Source of the DNA: Methanobacterium sp.
GTDB taxonomy: Archaea > Methanobacteriota > Methanobacteria > Methanobacteriales > Methanobacteriaceae
Assembly: GCA_018263005.1 (NCBI GenBank)
Contig: JADFDH010000004.1
Location: forward strand, 1-64,000
Length of the DNA stretch: 64,000 nucleotides
Direction of reading: 5' to 3'
Below are positions 36,378 through 46,381 of this stretch, piece after piece (the stretch's first letter is position 1; every line of letters begins with the position of its first letter). The notes beneath the pieces were generated by a model that was not told where the DNA came from, ran no database searches, and saw only the letters and a list, made by a program, of their open reading frames with translations. The position numbers and the translations under genes are program-made.

Positions 36378-39300
36378 GTGAAGAATATTTCACCAAAAAA
36401 TAACCAAATTTTAATAATAACTCTTACTTTGGCCCTTGCACTTATCTTTTGCGGGGCCGTATCAGCTGTTCCTGAAGCAAACTTCATAGGGAATCCCACA
36501 AGTGGAACTGAACCTCTCACAGTGGAATTCACCGACCAGTCAACGGGAGATATTACTAACTATGCTTGGGACTTTACAAATGATGGAATAATTGATAGCT
36601 CACTCCAAAATCCGAGTTACACCTACAATGACCCCGGAACCTACACTGTTAAATTATCCGTATCCGGATCTGAAGGCAGTGACGATGAAACAAAAACAAA
36701 TTACATTACAGTTAATGAAGCTCTGCCTGATTTAGTGGTAACAGCGATCAGTCCTAATGTTGGGGTGGGTGATTACCCATTCGCCAATGAAACTAACCTA
36801 CTATCGGTAACCGTGGCAAATCAGGGAACTGGAGATGCACCAACATCATCAATCAATGTAGATGTGAATGGAATCACCTATACTGAAGCTGTACCGGCCA
36901 TAACTGCAAGTTCAACCATATCCATAACCATAACTGATACAGCATTACATACAGGCGGTGCAAACATAACCGTTTGCGCAACCATCGACCCATCTAACAT
37001 CATATCCGAATCCAACGAATCCAACAACACCCGCACCACCGATATAACAGTCTACAACAACGGATACAAAAGCAATAGATACACTGGAGGCAGCGACATA
37101 GAAACTCAACAGAGCTTCGATGGAAAATACGATCTAATATACTCGTCTGGAAACACCGCTTATAACGGGGCAAAATGGACAGAAAAAACATACAACTGGA
37201 CCACCAACGACCTATCCATACCCACAGGCGCCGCCGTAGTCAGTGCAAGACTATACCAAGGCTACACCTATAACAAAAACGGAAGCCACCCAGCCTGGAC
37301 CATGACCTTCAACGGCAGCACGGTCACACCCATCGCCACCTACGTTGATACAAAAGGATTCGGAAGCTACAACTACCCTTACGGCCTATATGTCTATGAA
37401 GTAACCAGCGCATTCAACACCGCCGGTAACACTATGAACATCATACCCGAACCCGGCAACACCAACGATTACGGAATCTACGGAGCATACCTCCTGGTAG
37501 TCTATCAGGATCCCAACACCAGTAATAAAAAAATCTGGATCAACGACGGATTCGACATGCTGTGCAGCAGAGAAACTTACTCCGTTAACGATGCAGAAGC
37601 CACTGCCTACGCAAATTTCACAGGTGCAAATACATCTAATCTGAGTAATGCAGAAGTGATTAACATCCTTGCATCAGCCGGAGACTCAGGTAAAAGCAAA
37701 TTCTTCTTCAACGGCAATGAATACATCGGATTCTGGAATGACTACATCAGCAGCCCACAGATAGGCTTCAGCACCTACGATGTAACCAACGCTATGCTTG
37801 CGGGTAACAACCAGGCAGGACTACAAAGCTTCGATCCCACACCAGGAAACACCAGCAGTTACGGTGATAACATGTACGTTATGAACAGCATACTCATAAC
37901 CACATACAACACAGTCACCAACACCAGAACAGGAAATAGCTATACCAATATCCAGGAAGCCATAGACGATGTATTAACCATAAATGGAGATACAATTACA
38001 GTACATGATGGCATATACAATGAAAACATAACTGTAAACAAACATTTAACATTAAACACAGTCGGTTCTGTGACTGTGAACCCGGTTAACACTGATTTAT
38101 CTATCATAACCATTAACTCAGATGGTAGTGGTTCCACTATTCAGGGATTCACTTTATCAGGTTCAACCAGTTCCTTTGGAATTTACTTAAATTCTGCAAG
38201 TAACGTTAACCTCATAGCCAATAGCATATCCAGTAATTTTGTGGGTATTTATCTCCAAAATTCTAATACCAACACACTATCTGGTAACAATATCCAGAGC
38301 AATGGCTGGGTAGGTGTTTGCATTGACAGTTCCAGCAACAATACCCTAAATGGTGGTAATATTATAAATGGTAATGTAGAGGGAGTTTTGGTAGTAAACA
38401 CAGCTAATAACAACTTAATCACCGGTAATAACATACATAACAACACAGACACTGGAATAACCATTCTCAACAACCCAACAGGTAACACCATCACCAGCAA
38501 CACTGCCCTATCAAATAATGGTGTAATAGGAGTGCTTATAAGGAATGCTGATGGAAACACCATCACCGGTAATAGTATACTAAATAATGGTTGGGCTGGA
38601 ATAGCCCTGGACAACTCAGATGAAATCACCATCAATGGAACTAATAATATATCCGGTAATCAGGAAGGAATAAACTTGACCAATACCTCTACTAGTAACA
38701 CCATCACCGGAAATAACATCACCGGAAATACTAACATTGGTATAAGTCTTATAAATAGTTCTACAGGAAATTTAATCACCAGCAACACCGCAATTTCCAT
38801 TAATGGAATTATGGGAGTATATCTAAGAGATTCCGGTACCAACACTTTTTCAGGAAATACCATTCAGAGTAATGGATGGGTAGGAGTCTGCTTAGATCAA
38901 GCTACTGGAAACTCTATAAACGGCTCAAACAACATATCTAATAATATGGAAGGACTTTACCTGGTAAACAACTCCAATAACAATACCATTACATCCAACA
39001 ACATACATGAAAACCAGGATACCGGAATATACATCGAAAGCTCCACTGGAAACCATATAACCAGTAATACAGCTATTTCCAGTAATGGTGTGATTGGAAT
39101 ACTCCTGAGAGGAGCTGATGGGAACACAATTAGCGGTAATTCCATAACAGGTAATAATTTTGCAGGTATAGCTTTGGATAATGCTGATTATAATCTGATA
39201 AACGAAATAAATGCCATAAGCAATAATCAGATGGGAATATACCTAGTAAACAATTCCAACGGAAACACCATAAACCACAACACCCTACAAAACAATACCT

Positions 39301-39518
39301 GGGCTGGAACAATCCTTGACACAGCAACTAATACCACAATTTACCAGAACAACTTCAACAACAATCCATTACAGGCACTAGCCCAAAATGGAACTGGTAA
39401 CACCTTCTATCAAGGAAGCATTGGTAACTACTGGAGCGACTGGACCATCCCAGATCAAAGACCTATAGATGGAAATGAAGGAATCTTTGATGAACATCCT
39501 AATATAAATTCCTTCTAA
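36378..39518 (+). CDS. Exported PKD / CARDB / DUF3344 / right-handed beta-helix surface protein
   Basis: About 1046 residues. After a signal peptide (LIITLTLALALIFCGAVSA) come a PKD domain (PEANFIGNPTSGTEPLTVEF onward), a CARDB domain (DLVVTAISPN...), a DUF3344-type domain (about 240-525 from a TTG start at 36345) and a parallel beta-helix of NosD/CASH-type repeats ending GNYWSDW. No C-terminal anchor is visible, so it may bind the pseudomurein wall non-covalently. The start is unclear: GGAGGTG (36374-36380) best positions ATT 36387; GTG 36378 is the nearest canonical codon (used here); TTG 36345 is also open. Function is probably adhesion or glycan binding. Confidence 0.8.
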   Translation: MKNISPKNNQILIITLTLALALIFCGAVSAVPEANFIGNPTSGTEPLTVEFTDQSTGDITNYAWDFTNDGIIDSSLQNPSYTYNDPGTYTVKLSVSGSEGSDDETKTNYITVNEALPDLVVTAISPNVGVGDYPFANETNLLSVTVANQGTGDAPTSSINVDVNGITYTEAVPAITASSTISITITDTALHTGGANITVCATIDPSNIISESNESNNTRTTDITVYNNGYKSNRYTGGSDIETQQSFDGKYDLIYSSGNTAYNGAKWTEKTYNWTTNDLSIPTGAAVVSARLYQGYTYNKNGSHPAWTMTFNGSTVTPIATYVDTKGFGSYNYPYGLYVYEVTSAFNTAGNTMNIIPEPGNTNDYGIYGAYLLVVYQDPNTSNKKIWINDGFDMLCSRETYSVNDAEATAYANFTGANTSNLSNAEVINILASAGDSGKSKFFFNGNEYIGFWNDYISSPQIGFSTYDVTNAMLAGNNQAGLQSFDPTPGNTSSYGDNMYVMNSILITTYNTVTNTRTGNSYTNIQEAIDDVLTINGDTITVHDGIYNENITVNKHLTLNTVGSVTVNPVNTDLSIITINSDGSGSTIQGFTLSGSTSSFGIYLNSASNVNLIANSISSNFVGIYLQNSNTNTLSGNNIQSNGWVGVCIDSSSNNTLNGGNIINGNVEGVLVVNTANNNLITGNNIHNNTDTGITILNNPTGNTITSNTALSNNGVIGVLIRNADGNTITGNSILNNGWAGIALDNSDEITINGTNNISGNQEGINLTNTSTSNTITGNNITGNTNIGISLINSSTGNLITSNTAISINGIMGVYLRDSGTNTFSGNTIQSNGWVGVCLDQATGNSINGSNNISNNMEGLYLVNNSNNNTITSNNIHENQDTGIYIESSTGNHITSNTAISSNGVIGILLRGADGNTISGNSITGNNFAGIALDNADYNLINEINAISNNQMGIYLVNNSNGNTINHNTLQNNTWAGTILDTATNTTIYQNNFNNNPLQALAQNGTGNTFYQGSIGNYWSDWTIPDQRPIDGNEGIFDEHPNINSF
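38286..39419 (+). repeat. Four 95-residue repeats within the beta-helix
   Basis: The blocks start at NNIQSNGWVGVC (38286), NSILNNGWAGIA (38571), NTIQSNGWVGVC (38856) and NSITGNNFAGIA (39138), offsets of 285, 285 and 282 bases, i.e. 95, 95 and 94 codons. Each block holds four helix rungs of about 24 residues. Blocks 1/3 and 2/4 are more alike, so a 190-residue unit was duplicated after an older 95-residue duplication. Confidence 0.75.
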
Positions 39519-39557
39519 GGAGAAATTAATCAAAATTATTCTCCTTACCTTTTTTTT
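39517..39557 (+). terminator. Hairpin plus T-run terminator after the beta-helix gene
   Basis: AAGGAGAA (39517-39524) pairs with TTCTCCTT (39539-39546), followed by eight T (39550-39557). It starts inside the stop codon of the surface protein gene. Confidence 0.65.
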
Positions 39558-39625
39558 AGCTTAGTTAATTTTACTAATTAATCAATATTTTAAAGTATTA
39601 ACAATCCTTATTTTTAAATTCGAAT

Positions 39626-39720
39626 AGTAATAATGGTTATTTTTAGTATTACTAAATGTAGAGATTTCCATTGAAAAGTAATAATAATTATATGATAAAA
39701 AGTATTAAATAATATAATAT
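39626..39720 (+). promoter_or_regulatory. Cluster of AGTAWTACT boxes in the promoter of the first CobN-like gene
   Basis: One perfect AGTATTACT (39645-39653, inside the perfect palindrome TAGTATTACTA) and three 7/9 matches: AGTAATAAT at 39626 and again near 39677, and AGTATTAAA at 39701. The last abuts a TATA-like TAATATAATAT (39710-39720). The number of boxes suggests cooperative binding by a regulator. Confidence 0.6.
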
Positions 39721-39793
39721 CCAACCTCTATTATGAATTTTGAATATTTAATAATATTATTTATGAAAAAAATCATAAGTTTAGGTGATATAA

Positions 39794-42700
39794 TTGAAAA
39801 GAAATGCTAAGAAATACTTTTTAAGCCTTGTTTTATTATTTGCTCTGGTTTTAACTATTTGTGGATCAGCAGCAGCAGATCCCTATGTAGGAGGTCAGAA
39901 CCTAACTACAACTCTAAATGGGACCGTTAGCGGAGGACTTTATGAGGATAGCTACTATAGTGTAGGAACAACTAAAAATGTGACCTATGAATTTAATTCA
40001 TTTCCTGATAATGCCCAAATAGTATCAGCCACACTATATACTGCAGTGTATTCTGGCCACATGCAAGAGGCAAGAGATGTTTATGTGGATATAACCTTTA
40101 ATGGGCAGCAGATAGCGGACGAGTATCTAAGCAGCACATACACCTATCCCATGGGATCTGGGACATCTCAGGCTTTGATCATTAATGATCACTGTAATCG
40201 GGTGACCAGTGATTACCTCCTGTGGTATGATGTCACCAGCCTAATACAACAAAACAATATAGTCAATATGGACACATCAGGCTCATATGATGGGCGGATA
40301 AAGCTTATCACCCTAATAATCGCCTATGATGATGGAGATAACGACATCATAAGGTATTGGGTAAATTTAGGTCATGACGCAGACACAGCAAATTATCAGG
40401 AGGATTATGTAGGCAATTCGAATTTTGAAAGTGCTCTGCCTACAGGATCTACCATAAATAATGCCACATTAAAAGTGATACACCTGGCAAGTCAGGACGG
40501 CTTTTACACTTTCAATGGTAATATTTTACCCAACAGCAGTCCTCAGGGAAGTTACAGTGGCTCAGACACCTGGAATGTAACTAATTATTTCACCTGTTAT
40601 GGTAAAAACACGTTAACCTACAACCGGGTGGGAGATTTCTATAAAATAGTTCTAGCACTATTAACTGTTAATTATACCGAACCAATCACCAACAGGCCTG
40701 ATTTATTCATCAGTGCCCTGGATATTCCTGATACACCTGTTGTAAACCAGAACTATAATATAGGAGTTACTATTAATAACGGCGGACTTAACAACGCTGG
40801 TGCCTTTATTGTGAAACTTTACGATAATAATTTGGAATTGGGAAGCCAGAATATTGGTAATCTTAATGCTGGTGCCATTAAAAAACTAAATTTTAACTGG
40901 ACACCCACCACTATTAGTTCACATGTTCTTAAGGTGGTAATTGACGCTATCAGTACAGTAACCGAGTCAGATGAAACTAATAACGAATTAAGTAAAACAA
41001 TTATGGTGGAATCAAGAAAACCCGACCTGATAGCTACTAGTTTAACAGTTCCAGATGATCCCCAAGTTAACCAAAACTATCAAATTATTGCTAATATCAT
41101 TAATAATGGACTGGCCAATGCGGGGACTTTTATTGTGAAATTATTTGATGGTTCCAATTTAATTGATAGTAAAACAGTGGCTGGTTTAGTGGTTGGAAAT
41201 ATTGCCACGGTTATTTATAACTGGAAGCCAACTTCGACCGGTACACACACCCTGAAATTAGTAGTGGACAGTGCAAACCAGATAGTTGAGTCTGATGAAA
41301 CCAACAACCAGTTAAATAGGTATGTTATCATGAATGAAACCGGAATTATAAATATTTTCATCATCAGTGACACAACAGGTACCAATATAGTAAATGTAGC
41401 AGCCCAACAAATACTGAGCCAATTGAACGGAACAGTAAACATACGAATCCGAAATCCGGTACAAGTAGAGGCCATGAGCGAAGATGAACTCCGAGAATAT
41501 CTGGACTCCTGTGATATTTTCATTGGGGAATGGATATCCACCAATGGTGCAGCTCTCCTTTCAAAAGTTTTAAGTAATTATCCTGAAGTTGCTAATAAAG
41601 AAAACTGTGTTTTCCTTATTCTAGAACCTCCAGTTTCAACTAACAGCTCATCTGTGGCGTTAATGAGATACTCCACAATAAATGGTGTTAAAATACTGCA
41701 AAATTACACCAATGCACAGTTAACAGATTACTACCAGAACACCTCCGGAGATAATAGTTACACTCAAGTAACCGATTACTTAGAAACTGTTAACTTTCCT
41801 GAGCTCTTCAACATAGCAACTCTATACAAAAAAATAAATGATCCGGAAAATCTGAAAAACCAGTTACTTTGGGCATTAAACCTGGTTGGATTGGTTACAG
41901 CATATGAAGATCCTATCTTTGCCAAACAGGAGTCTGGTATTTACAGGTATAAATGGTACACTTTAGAAGAGTATAAGATGACTTACTTTAAAAATAATTA
42001 CCAAGGTACGGTGGGCTTAATTGAAAGTACCAAATATGTTGATTCACAGATGCTTCAGACATACTATACAATTATAGAATCCCTGGAAGCACAGGGACTA
42101 AACGTTATACCCCTCACTGCATACGGAGGCACAACTGATCAACTGGATATCATGGTTAAGGCATTCACCAGTGCCCAGGATTATGCAAGTTTCATTGCCA
42201 ATCCATCTAATTATGAAATATACGTAGATTCAATTGTGGAAATGCCTGCATATGGACTGGGAGGAAATTCCTTCCAGGAAGTTATAACTTTTTTAAGTAA
42301 ATTAAATGTCCCGGTAGTGAGAGCCATCCATTCAGATACTATAACTAATGAACAATGGGAACTGGATAGCACGGGCCTTCCCAATGATGATGGGAGTAAA
42401 TGGTGGCATATCGCCATATTGGAAGCCCAAGGAATAATTGAATACACCTTTGTAGGAGGAGCTACCACAGAAATTGACCCACAAACCGGAGCAAAAATTA
42501 CAGGATACAACCCCCAAGAAGAAAACATAGAATACATGACCAAAAGGGTAGCATCCTGGGTTAAATTACAGTATATGGATAATGCAGATAAACTGGTATC
42601 CCTGATATATTACAACTACCCTCCAGGAAAACAGAACATAGGATCCAGCTACCTGGACACAATAACCAGCATCTATAATCTGCTTAATATCCTGAAAGAT

Positions 42701-45700
42701 GAAGGATATACTATAGAAAATATACCCGCTGATGCAGATGCCCTGGAAGAACTGATGATTACCCTAGGAATAAACGTTGCCAGCTGGGCTCCAGGTGAAC
42801 TGCAAAAACTAGCGGACAACCCCAATATTATACTCTATCCTGTGAGCGATTACCTGAAATGGTTCTCAGGGCTTGATGAAATGACTCAAGTGCAGGTAAT
42901 AGAAGGACCAATAGCCTATATCGGTGAGCTATGTAAAAAAGCCTTAGAACTTAATTACACTTCTGAAATGGCTTTAAGGATCGATACCTGGTATTCTGGG
43001 GTTATAGCACTGGTCCCGGATAATAAATATAATGTGGCGAAGCCTATACTGGATAACATTGTAGCCACTTTAAAGAATTATATCGTTTCCCATAGTACTA
43101 CCGATTATAACACCTATCTAAACTACAAACAACAATTCTTTGCCCTTAATATAAGCGGAATGAACGGATGGGGAGAAGCTCCTGGAGATATAATGGTCGT
43201 CACCAAAAATGGTGTTCAATACTTCGTGATACCCGGATTGAAGTTCGGGAATATCTTCATCGGCCCAGAACCACAGAGAGGATGGGAAGGAGACATCAGC
43301 AAATTATACCATAGCAGCGCAGTGGCCCCACCACACCAATACCTGGCATACTTCGCCTATCTGCAGGAGCAGGGAACAGATGCCATGGTATACATGGGAA
43401 GACACGCCACCCATGAATGGTTACCTGGAAAAGAATTAGTACTATCCCCTAACGATTTACCCAGCGTAATGGTGGGAACTGTACCCCAAATATATTACTA
43501 CATCGTAGATGGACTGGCTGAAGGTGAACAAGCCAAAAGAAGAGGTTATGCAGTGATAATAACCCATTTAACCCCTCCAATGACTTTCACCACCCTCTAT
43601 GGGGATCTGGGAACCCTGGCTACCCTAGTAGATGATTATGACGGTGCAACCAGCACCCAGAAAACACAGATCATAAGCCAGGTGAAATCCCTCATCAACA
43701 CTAACCATTACGATCTGGGAGTGGATATCACAAATCTCAGTGATGATGAATTAATTGAGGCTCTGGAAGATTATCTGGAGGGTATTCAGAGCACACTTTA
43801 TCCTTATGGTTTGCATGCCATTGGACAGAAATGGAGTGATGATGAAGTTGCCCTGCTGGTGACCTCCATCCTTTCAGTGGAATTTGAAGTGGAAGATTCC
43901 ACGGAAAGCACTACTCTACATGATGAAATATCACAGTTAATGTATGGTAAAATATATGCTAATTTAACCGTTCTGGAGAAGCAGGAAGTACAGGACAAGT
44001 GTATTGATGTGGTTAAATCTCTTATATATTGGGATGTAGACACAATAGCAAATACTCTTACTTCTAACCCCAGCATGGAACTTAAATACACTTTACAATT
44101 GGCTGAATATTATATTTCAGCCATTGATCAAAGTGTGGAAAATGAGGTATCCAGCCTCCTTAACGCTCTTAATGGAGGATATATTATACCTGGCGCTGGT
44201 GGAGATCCAGTAGCCAATCCGGATGTTCTTCCAACAGGGACGAACTTCTATGATGATCAGGCTAGTGAGATACCTACCGAAGAGGCCTTTGAATATGCAA
44301 AAATACTGACACTCCTAGCCTTGGCGGATATAACTGATGATACAGAAAAAATAGCCATGGGTATCTGGTGTGTGGAAACCGCCAGGGATGATGGTGCATT
44401 GGTATCAGTGGTATTATACCTCCTGGGAATGAAACCAGACTGGTCTGATTCACCAAGTGCAGGATTAAACGGACAAAAACTCAAAGAAATGCCCATATAT
44501 GTTGAATTGAATGACTTGGTAAGACCTGATGGTTGGGATAAGAAAAGAATAGATGTGACCATAATTACCAGCGGTCTTTTCAGAGATCTATACAGTAGAC
44601 AGGCCCAACTACTGGACAACGCATTCAGAGTGGCCTTAGCCAGATCATATTACACCATAATAAATAATACCAGCCTGAAAGCTAAATATGGAAGTCAGCT
44701 GAACACTGCATTGGACACCATAATGAAGGGTATAGGATATTATGGTGCAGGATATGAATCATTAAGTGATAACTACGTGGCCCTACACTGGGTAGAAGAC
44801 TTCGAATACTACATGTCCCTGAATATGACCCCAGAAGTTGCTGGGGAAATGGCCATTACCCGGATCTTCGCACCCCCAGAAGGTGATTATGGTGCGGGAA
44901 TCTCCAAAGCAGTCTCTGAAAGCTGGACCTGGGAGGATCGTATGGAATTGGGTGAGTTCTACATAAACCGTATGGGAAATATGTACAGTCACAACAACTG
45001 GGGAACATCCAATCCTGTGGTTTTCAGCCGTGCTTTAAGTGGCATAGGCACTGTTTTCACCAGTAGAAATACCAACCTCTACGGAGTCCTGGATAACGAT
45101 GACTTCTTCGACTATTGGGGAGGACTATCCATGGCCATTGAATATGTTAATGGCCAGGCCCCCAACATGAATGTCTTAGACTATGCTAACCGGGCTAATC
45201 CTAACTCCTTATCCTTAGAACAGTATATGAACCGGGAATTAACCACCCGTAACTATAACCCTGAATGGATTCAGGGAATGATGAACAGCGGATACGGTGG
45301 TGCCCGATACATGTCTAAATTCACCAGCAACCTTATAGGATGGCAGATGACCCGTCCTGATTCTGTTGAAAACTGGATGTGGGATAAGATAGTTGATGTT
45401 TATCTCAGGGATAGCTATAATTTAGGGGTTACAGATTTCCTTAATAGTGGCAATAACGCCTACGCTTTGATCAGTATGACCGGAACCCTTCTAACAGCAG
45501 CATATGAAGGTTACTGGACTACGGATCAGGCCACTTTACAGTTTGTTGCAAAGACCTGGGCAGATGCAGTTATTAAAAATGGTGTAGCCTGTTGTGACTG
45601 TAGCTGTGGTAACATAGCCATGATGAAATGGGCTACCCAATATATCAATCCAGACATGCTGGCTCAGTTAAACTCACAGCTTTTCGCTGCCACTGGAAAC

Positions 45701-45988
45701 CCTGGATTCGCATCATCCACAAACCCCAGTAATGATGGACAGTCAGGACAGTCAGGACAGAACAGTGGTCAGGGAAGTTCTAGTGAAGGTACAAATCCTG
45801 GAGAACAGGTATCTGCAGCATCAACATCAACCGGAGCTGGACAGCAGGGAAAAGCATATGAGATAAGTGAAGCAAATCAGAGCTCATCTCAAAACACAGG
45901 TATGCCCATAGCAGCTACTATAGGAGTAATTTTACTGGTTTGTTTAGTGGGTTTAGGATACTTCCGAGGTAAAAAACAAGCACAATGA
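39794..45988 (+). CDS. Exported, membrane-anchored CobN/Mg-chelatase-H-like protein with DUF3344 and two CARDB domains
   Basis: 2064 residues from TTG 39794 (GGTGAT upstream). Signal peptide (1-28), DUF3344-like domain (about 30-300), two CARDB domains (about 302-405 and 408-512), then a CobN/BchH-type chelatase large-subunit region (about 515-1960) with SYLDTITSIYNLL, the GNIFIGPEPQRGWE segment and MGRHATHEWLPGK near 1197-1210. A CCDCSCGN cysteine cluster follows near 1932, then a Ser/Gly-rich linker and a C-terminal membrane helix with RGKKQ end. CobN normally works in the cytosol with the CobS/CobT ATPase on hydrogenobyrinate. This one must act outside the cell and has no ATPase partner here. 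Probably tetrapyrrole or corrinoid capture and metal exchange. Confidence 0.85.
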   Translation: MKRNAKKYFLSLVLLFALVLTICGSAAADPYVGGQNLTTTLNGTVSGGLYEDSYYSVGTTKNVTYEFNSFPDNAQIVSATLYTAVYSGHMQEARDVYVDITFNGQQIADEYLSSTYTYPMGSGTSQALIINDHCNRVTSDYLLWYDVTSLIQQNNIVNMDTSGSYDGRIKLITLIIAYDDGDNDIIRYWVNLGHDADTANYQEDYVGNSNFESALPTGSTINNATLKVIHLASQDGFYTFNGNILPNSSPQGSYSGSDTWNVTNYFTCYGKNTLTYNRVGDFYKIVLALLTVNYTEPITNRPDLFISALDIPDTPVVNQNYNIGVTINNGGLNNAGAFIVKLYDNNLELGSQNIGNLNAGAIKKLNFNWTPTTISSHVLKVVIDAISTVTESDETNNELSKTIMVESRKPDLIATSLTVPDDPQVNQNYQIIANIINNGLANAGTFIVKLFDGSNLIDSKTVAGLVVGNIATVIYNWKPTSTGTHTLKLVVDSANQIVESDETNNQLNRYVIMNETGIINIFIISDTTGTNIVNVAAQQILSQLNGTVNIRIRNPVQVEAMSEDELREYLDSCDIFIGEWISTNGAALLSKVLSNYPEVANKENCVFLILEPPVSTNSSSVALMRYSTINGVKILQNYTNAQLTDYYQNTSGDNSYTQVTDYLETVNFPELFNIATLYKKINDPENLKNQLLWALNLVGLVTAYEDPIFAKQESGIYRYKWYTLEEYKMTYFKNNYQGTVGLIESTKYVDSQMLQTYYTIIESLEAQGLNVIPLTAYGGTTDQLDIMVKAFTSAQDYASFIANPSNYEIYVDSIVEMPAYGLGGNSFQEVITFLSKLNVPVVRAIHSDTITNEQWELDSTGLPNDDGSKWWHIAILEAQGIIEYTFVGGATTEIDPQTGAKITGYNPQEENIEYMTKRVASWVKLQYMDNADKLVSLIYYNYPPGKQNIGSSYLDTITSIYNLLNILKDEGYTIENIPADADALEELMITLGINVASWAPGELQKLADNPNIILYPVSDYLKWFSGLDEMTQVQVIEGPIAYIGELCKKALELNYTSEMALRIDTWYSGVIALVPDNKYNVAKPILDNIVATLKNYIVSHSTTDYNTYLNYKQQFFALNISGMNGWGEAPGDIMVVTKNGVQYFVIPGLKFGNIFIGPEPQRGWEGDISKLYHSSAVAPPHQYLAYFAYLQEQGTDAMVYMGRHATHEWLPGKELVLSPNDLPSVMVGTVPQIYYYIVDGLAEGEQAKRRGYAVIITHLTPPMTFTTLYGDLGTLATLVDDYDGATSTQKTQIISQVKSLINTNHYDLGVDITNLSDDELIEALEDYLEGIQSTLYPYGLHAIGQKWSDDEVALLVTSILSVEFEVEDSTESTTLHDEISQLMYGKIYANLTVLEKQEVQDKCIDVVKSLIYWDVDTIANTLTSNPSMELKYTLQLAEYYISAIDQSVENEVSSLLNALNGGYIIPGAGGDPVANPDVLPTGTNFYDDQASEIPTEEAFEYAKILTLLALADITDDTEKIAMGIWCVETARDDGALVSVVLYLLGMKPDWSDSPSAGLNGQKLKEMPIYVELNDLVRPDGWDKKRIDVTIITSGLFRDLYSRQAQLLDNAFRVALARSYYTIINNTSLKAKYGSQLNTALDTIMKGIGYYGAGYESLSDNYVALHWVEDFEYYMSLNMTPEVAGEMAITRIFAPPEGDYGAGISKAVSESWTWEDRMELGEFYINRMGNMYSHNNWGTSNPVVFSRALSGIGTVFTSRNTNLYGVLDNDDFFDYWGGLSMAIEYVNGQAPNMNVLDYANRANPNSLSLEQYMNRELTTRNYNPEWIQGMMNSGYGGARYMSKFTSNLIGWQMTRPDSVENWMWDKIVDVYLRDSYNLGVTDFLNSGNNAYALISMTGTLLTAAYEGYWTTDQATLQFVAKTWADAVIKNGVACCDCSCGNIAMMKWATQYINPDMLAQLNSQLFAATGNPGFASSTNPSNDGQSGQSGQNSGQGSSSEGTNPGEQVSAASTSTGAGQQGKAYEISEANQSSSQNTGMPIAATIGVILLVCLVGLGYFRGKKQAQ

Positions 45989-46149
45989 ATTAGCTGAAAT
46001 ATAAAATTATTCCTTTTTTTTATTTTATTTTTTTTTATGTAAAAATAAATTATTGATTTGAATTTATTTTTAGAATAAAATATTATTATACCCCTATTTA
46101 AGAAATGGGCTATGTTTTATTAATGAATTTATTTTTTTTTGGAGGAAAT

Positions 46150-46214
46150 AAGGGATCTTCTAGATCCCTTCTATCACCCTAGTTTTAATAAGGAGGTTTA
46201 CTATGTGGGGTGAT
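46150..46214 (+). ncRNA. Candidate regulatory RNA: two adjacent stems, the second enclosing a ribosome site
   Basis: Stem 1 is AAGGGATCT-TCT-AGATCCCTT (46150-46170), nine perfect pairs. Stem 2 joins ATCACCC (46173-46179) to GGGTGAT (46208-46214). Its loop carries AAGGAGG and the ATG of the micro-ORF at 46203. The arrangement looks like a switch controlling access to a ribosome site, but no known riboswitch class is recognised. Confidence 0.45.
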
Positions 46215-46259
46215 GCATTTTGGTGCTGCAATATTGTTCTTAATTTTTCTACTATATAA
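46203..46259 (+). CDS. Micro-ORF, 18 codons (MWGDAFWCCNIVLNFSTI)
   Basis: ATG 46203 lies six bases after an excellent AAGGAGG. The peptide contains Trp-rich and Cys-Cys elements. It may be a leader peptide for regulation, a tiny membrane protein or a relic of a decayed gene. Only the ribosome site and its position between metal-linked genes support it. Confidence 0.35.
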   Translation: MWGDAFWCCNIVLNFSTI

Positions 46260-46286
46260 AATTAAAGTTTACTTTATTTATTTTCA

Positions 46287-46309
46287 AGTAATATGGAAAA
46301 TTATATATT
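46287..46309 (+). promoter_or_regulatory. Degenerate AGTAATA box and TATA of the second CobN-like gene
   Basis: AGTAATATG (46287-46295, 7 of 9 matching AGTAATACT) directly precedes a TTATATATTC TATA-like sequence. The spacing copies the arrangement at the other box-containing promoters. Confidence 0.4.
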
Positions 46310-46381
46310 CAACATTACTTTAATAAAATTAAGGTAAAATTGAAAATTTTACTTTAGATATAAAAAAAAGGAGGTGAAAAT

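Larger units (their letters stand above)
45989..46381. other. Intergenic region between the two CobN-like genes
   Basis: These 393 bases include T-rich terminator-like tracts (46010-46035), a compact structured element with a micro-ORF (46141-46260), the promoter of the second CobN-like gene with a partial box AGTAATATG (46287-46295) and a TATA at about 46299-46308, and a small hairpin GTAAAATT/AATTTTAC (46334-46341 with 46345-46352) in the expected 5' leader. Confidence 0.6.

Noticed and set aside
38249..39327. Several minus-strand frames within the beta-helix repeats
   Set aside because: They arise from the biased, repetitive composition of the Asn/Thr/Gly-rich helix coding sequence.
38286..39420. 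Regularly spaced DNA repeats resembling an array
   Set aside because: The repeats are imperfect and in frame, and encode beta-helix rungs; there are no constant repeats with unique spacers, so it is not CRISPR.
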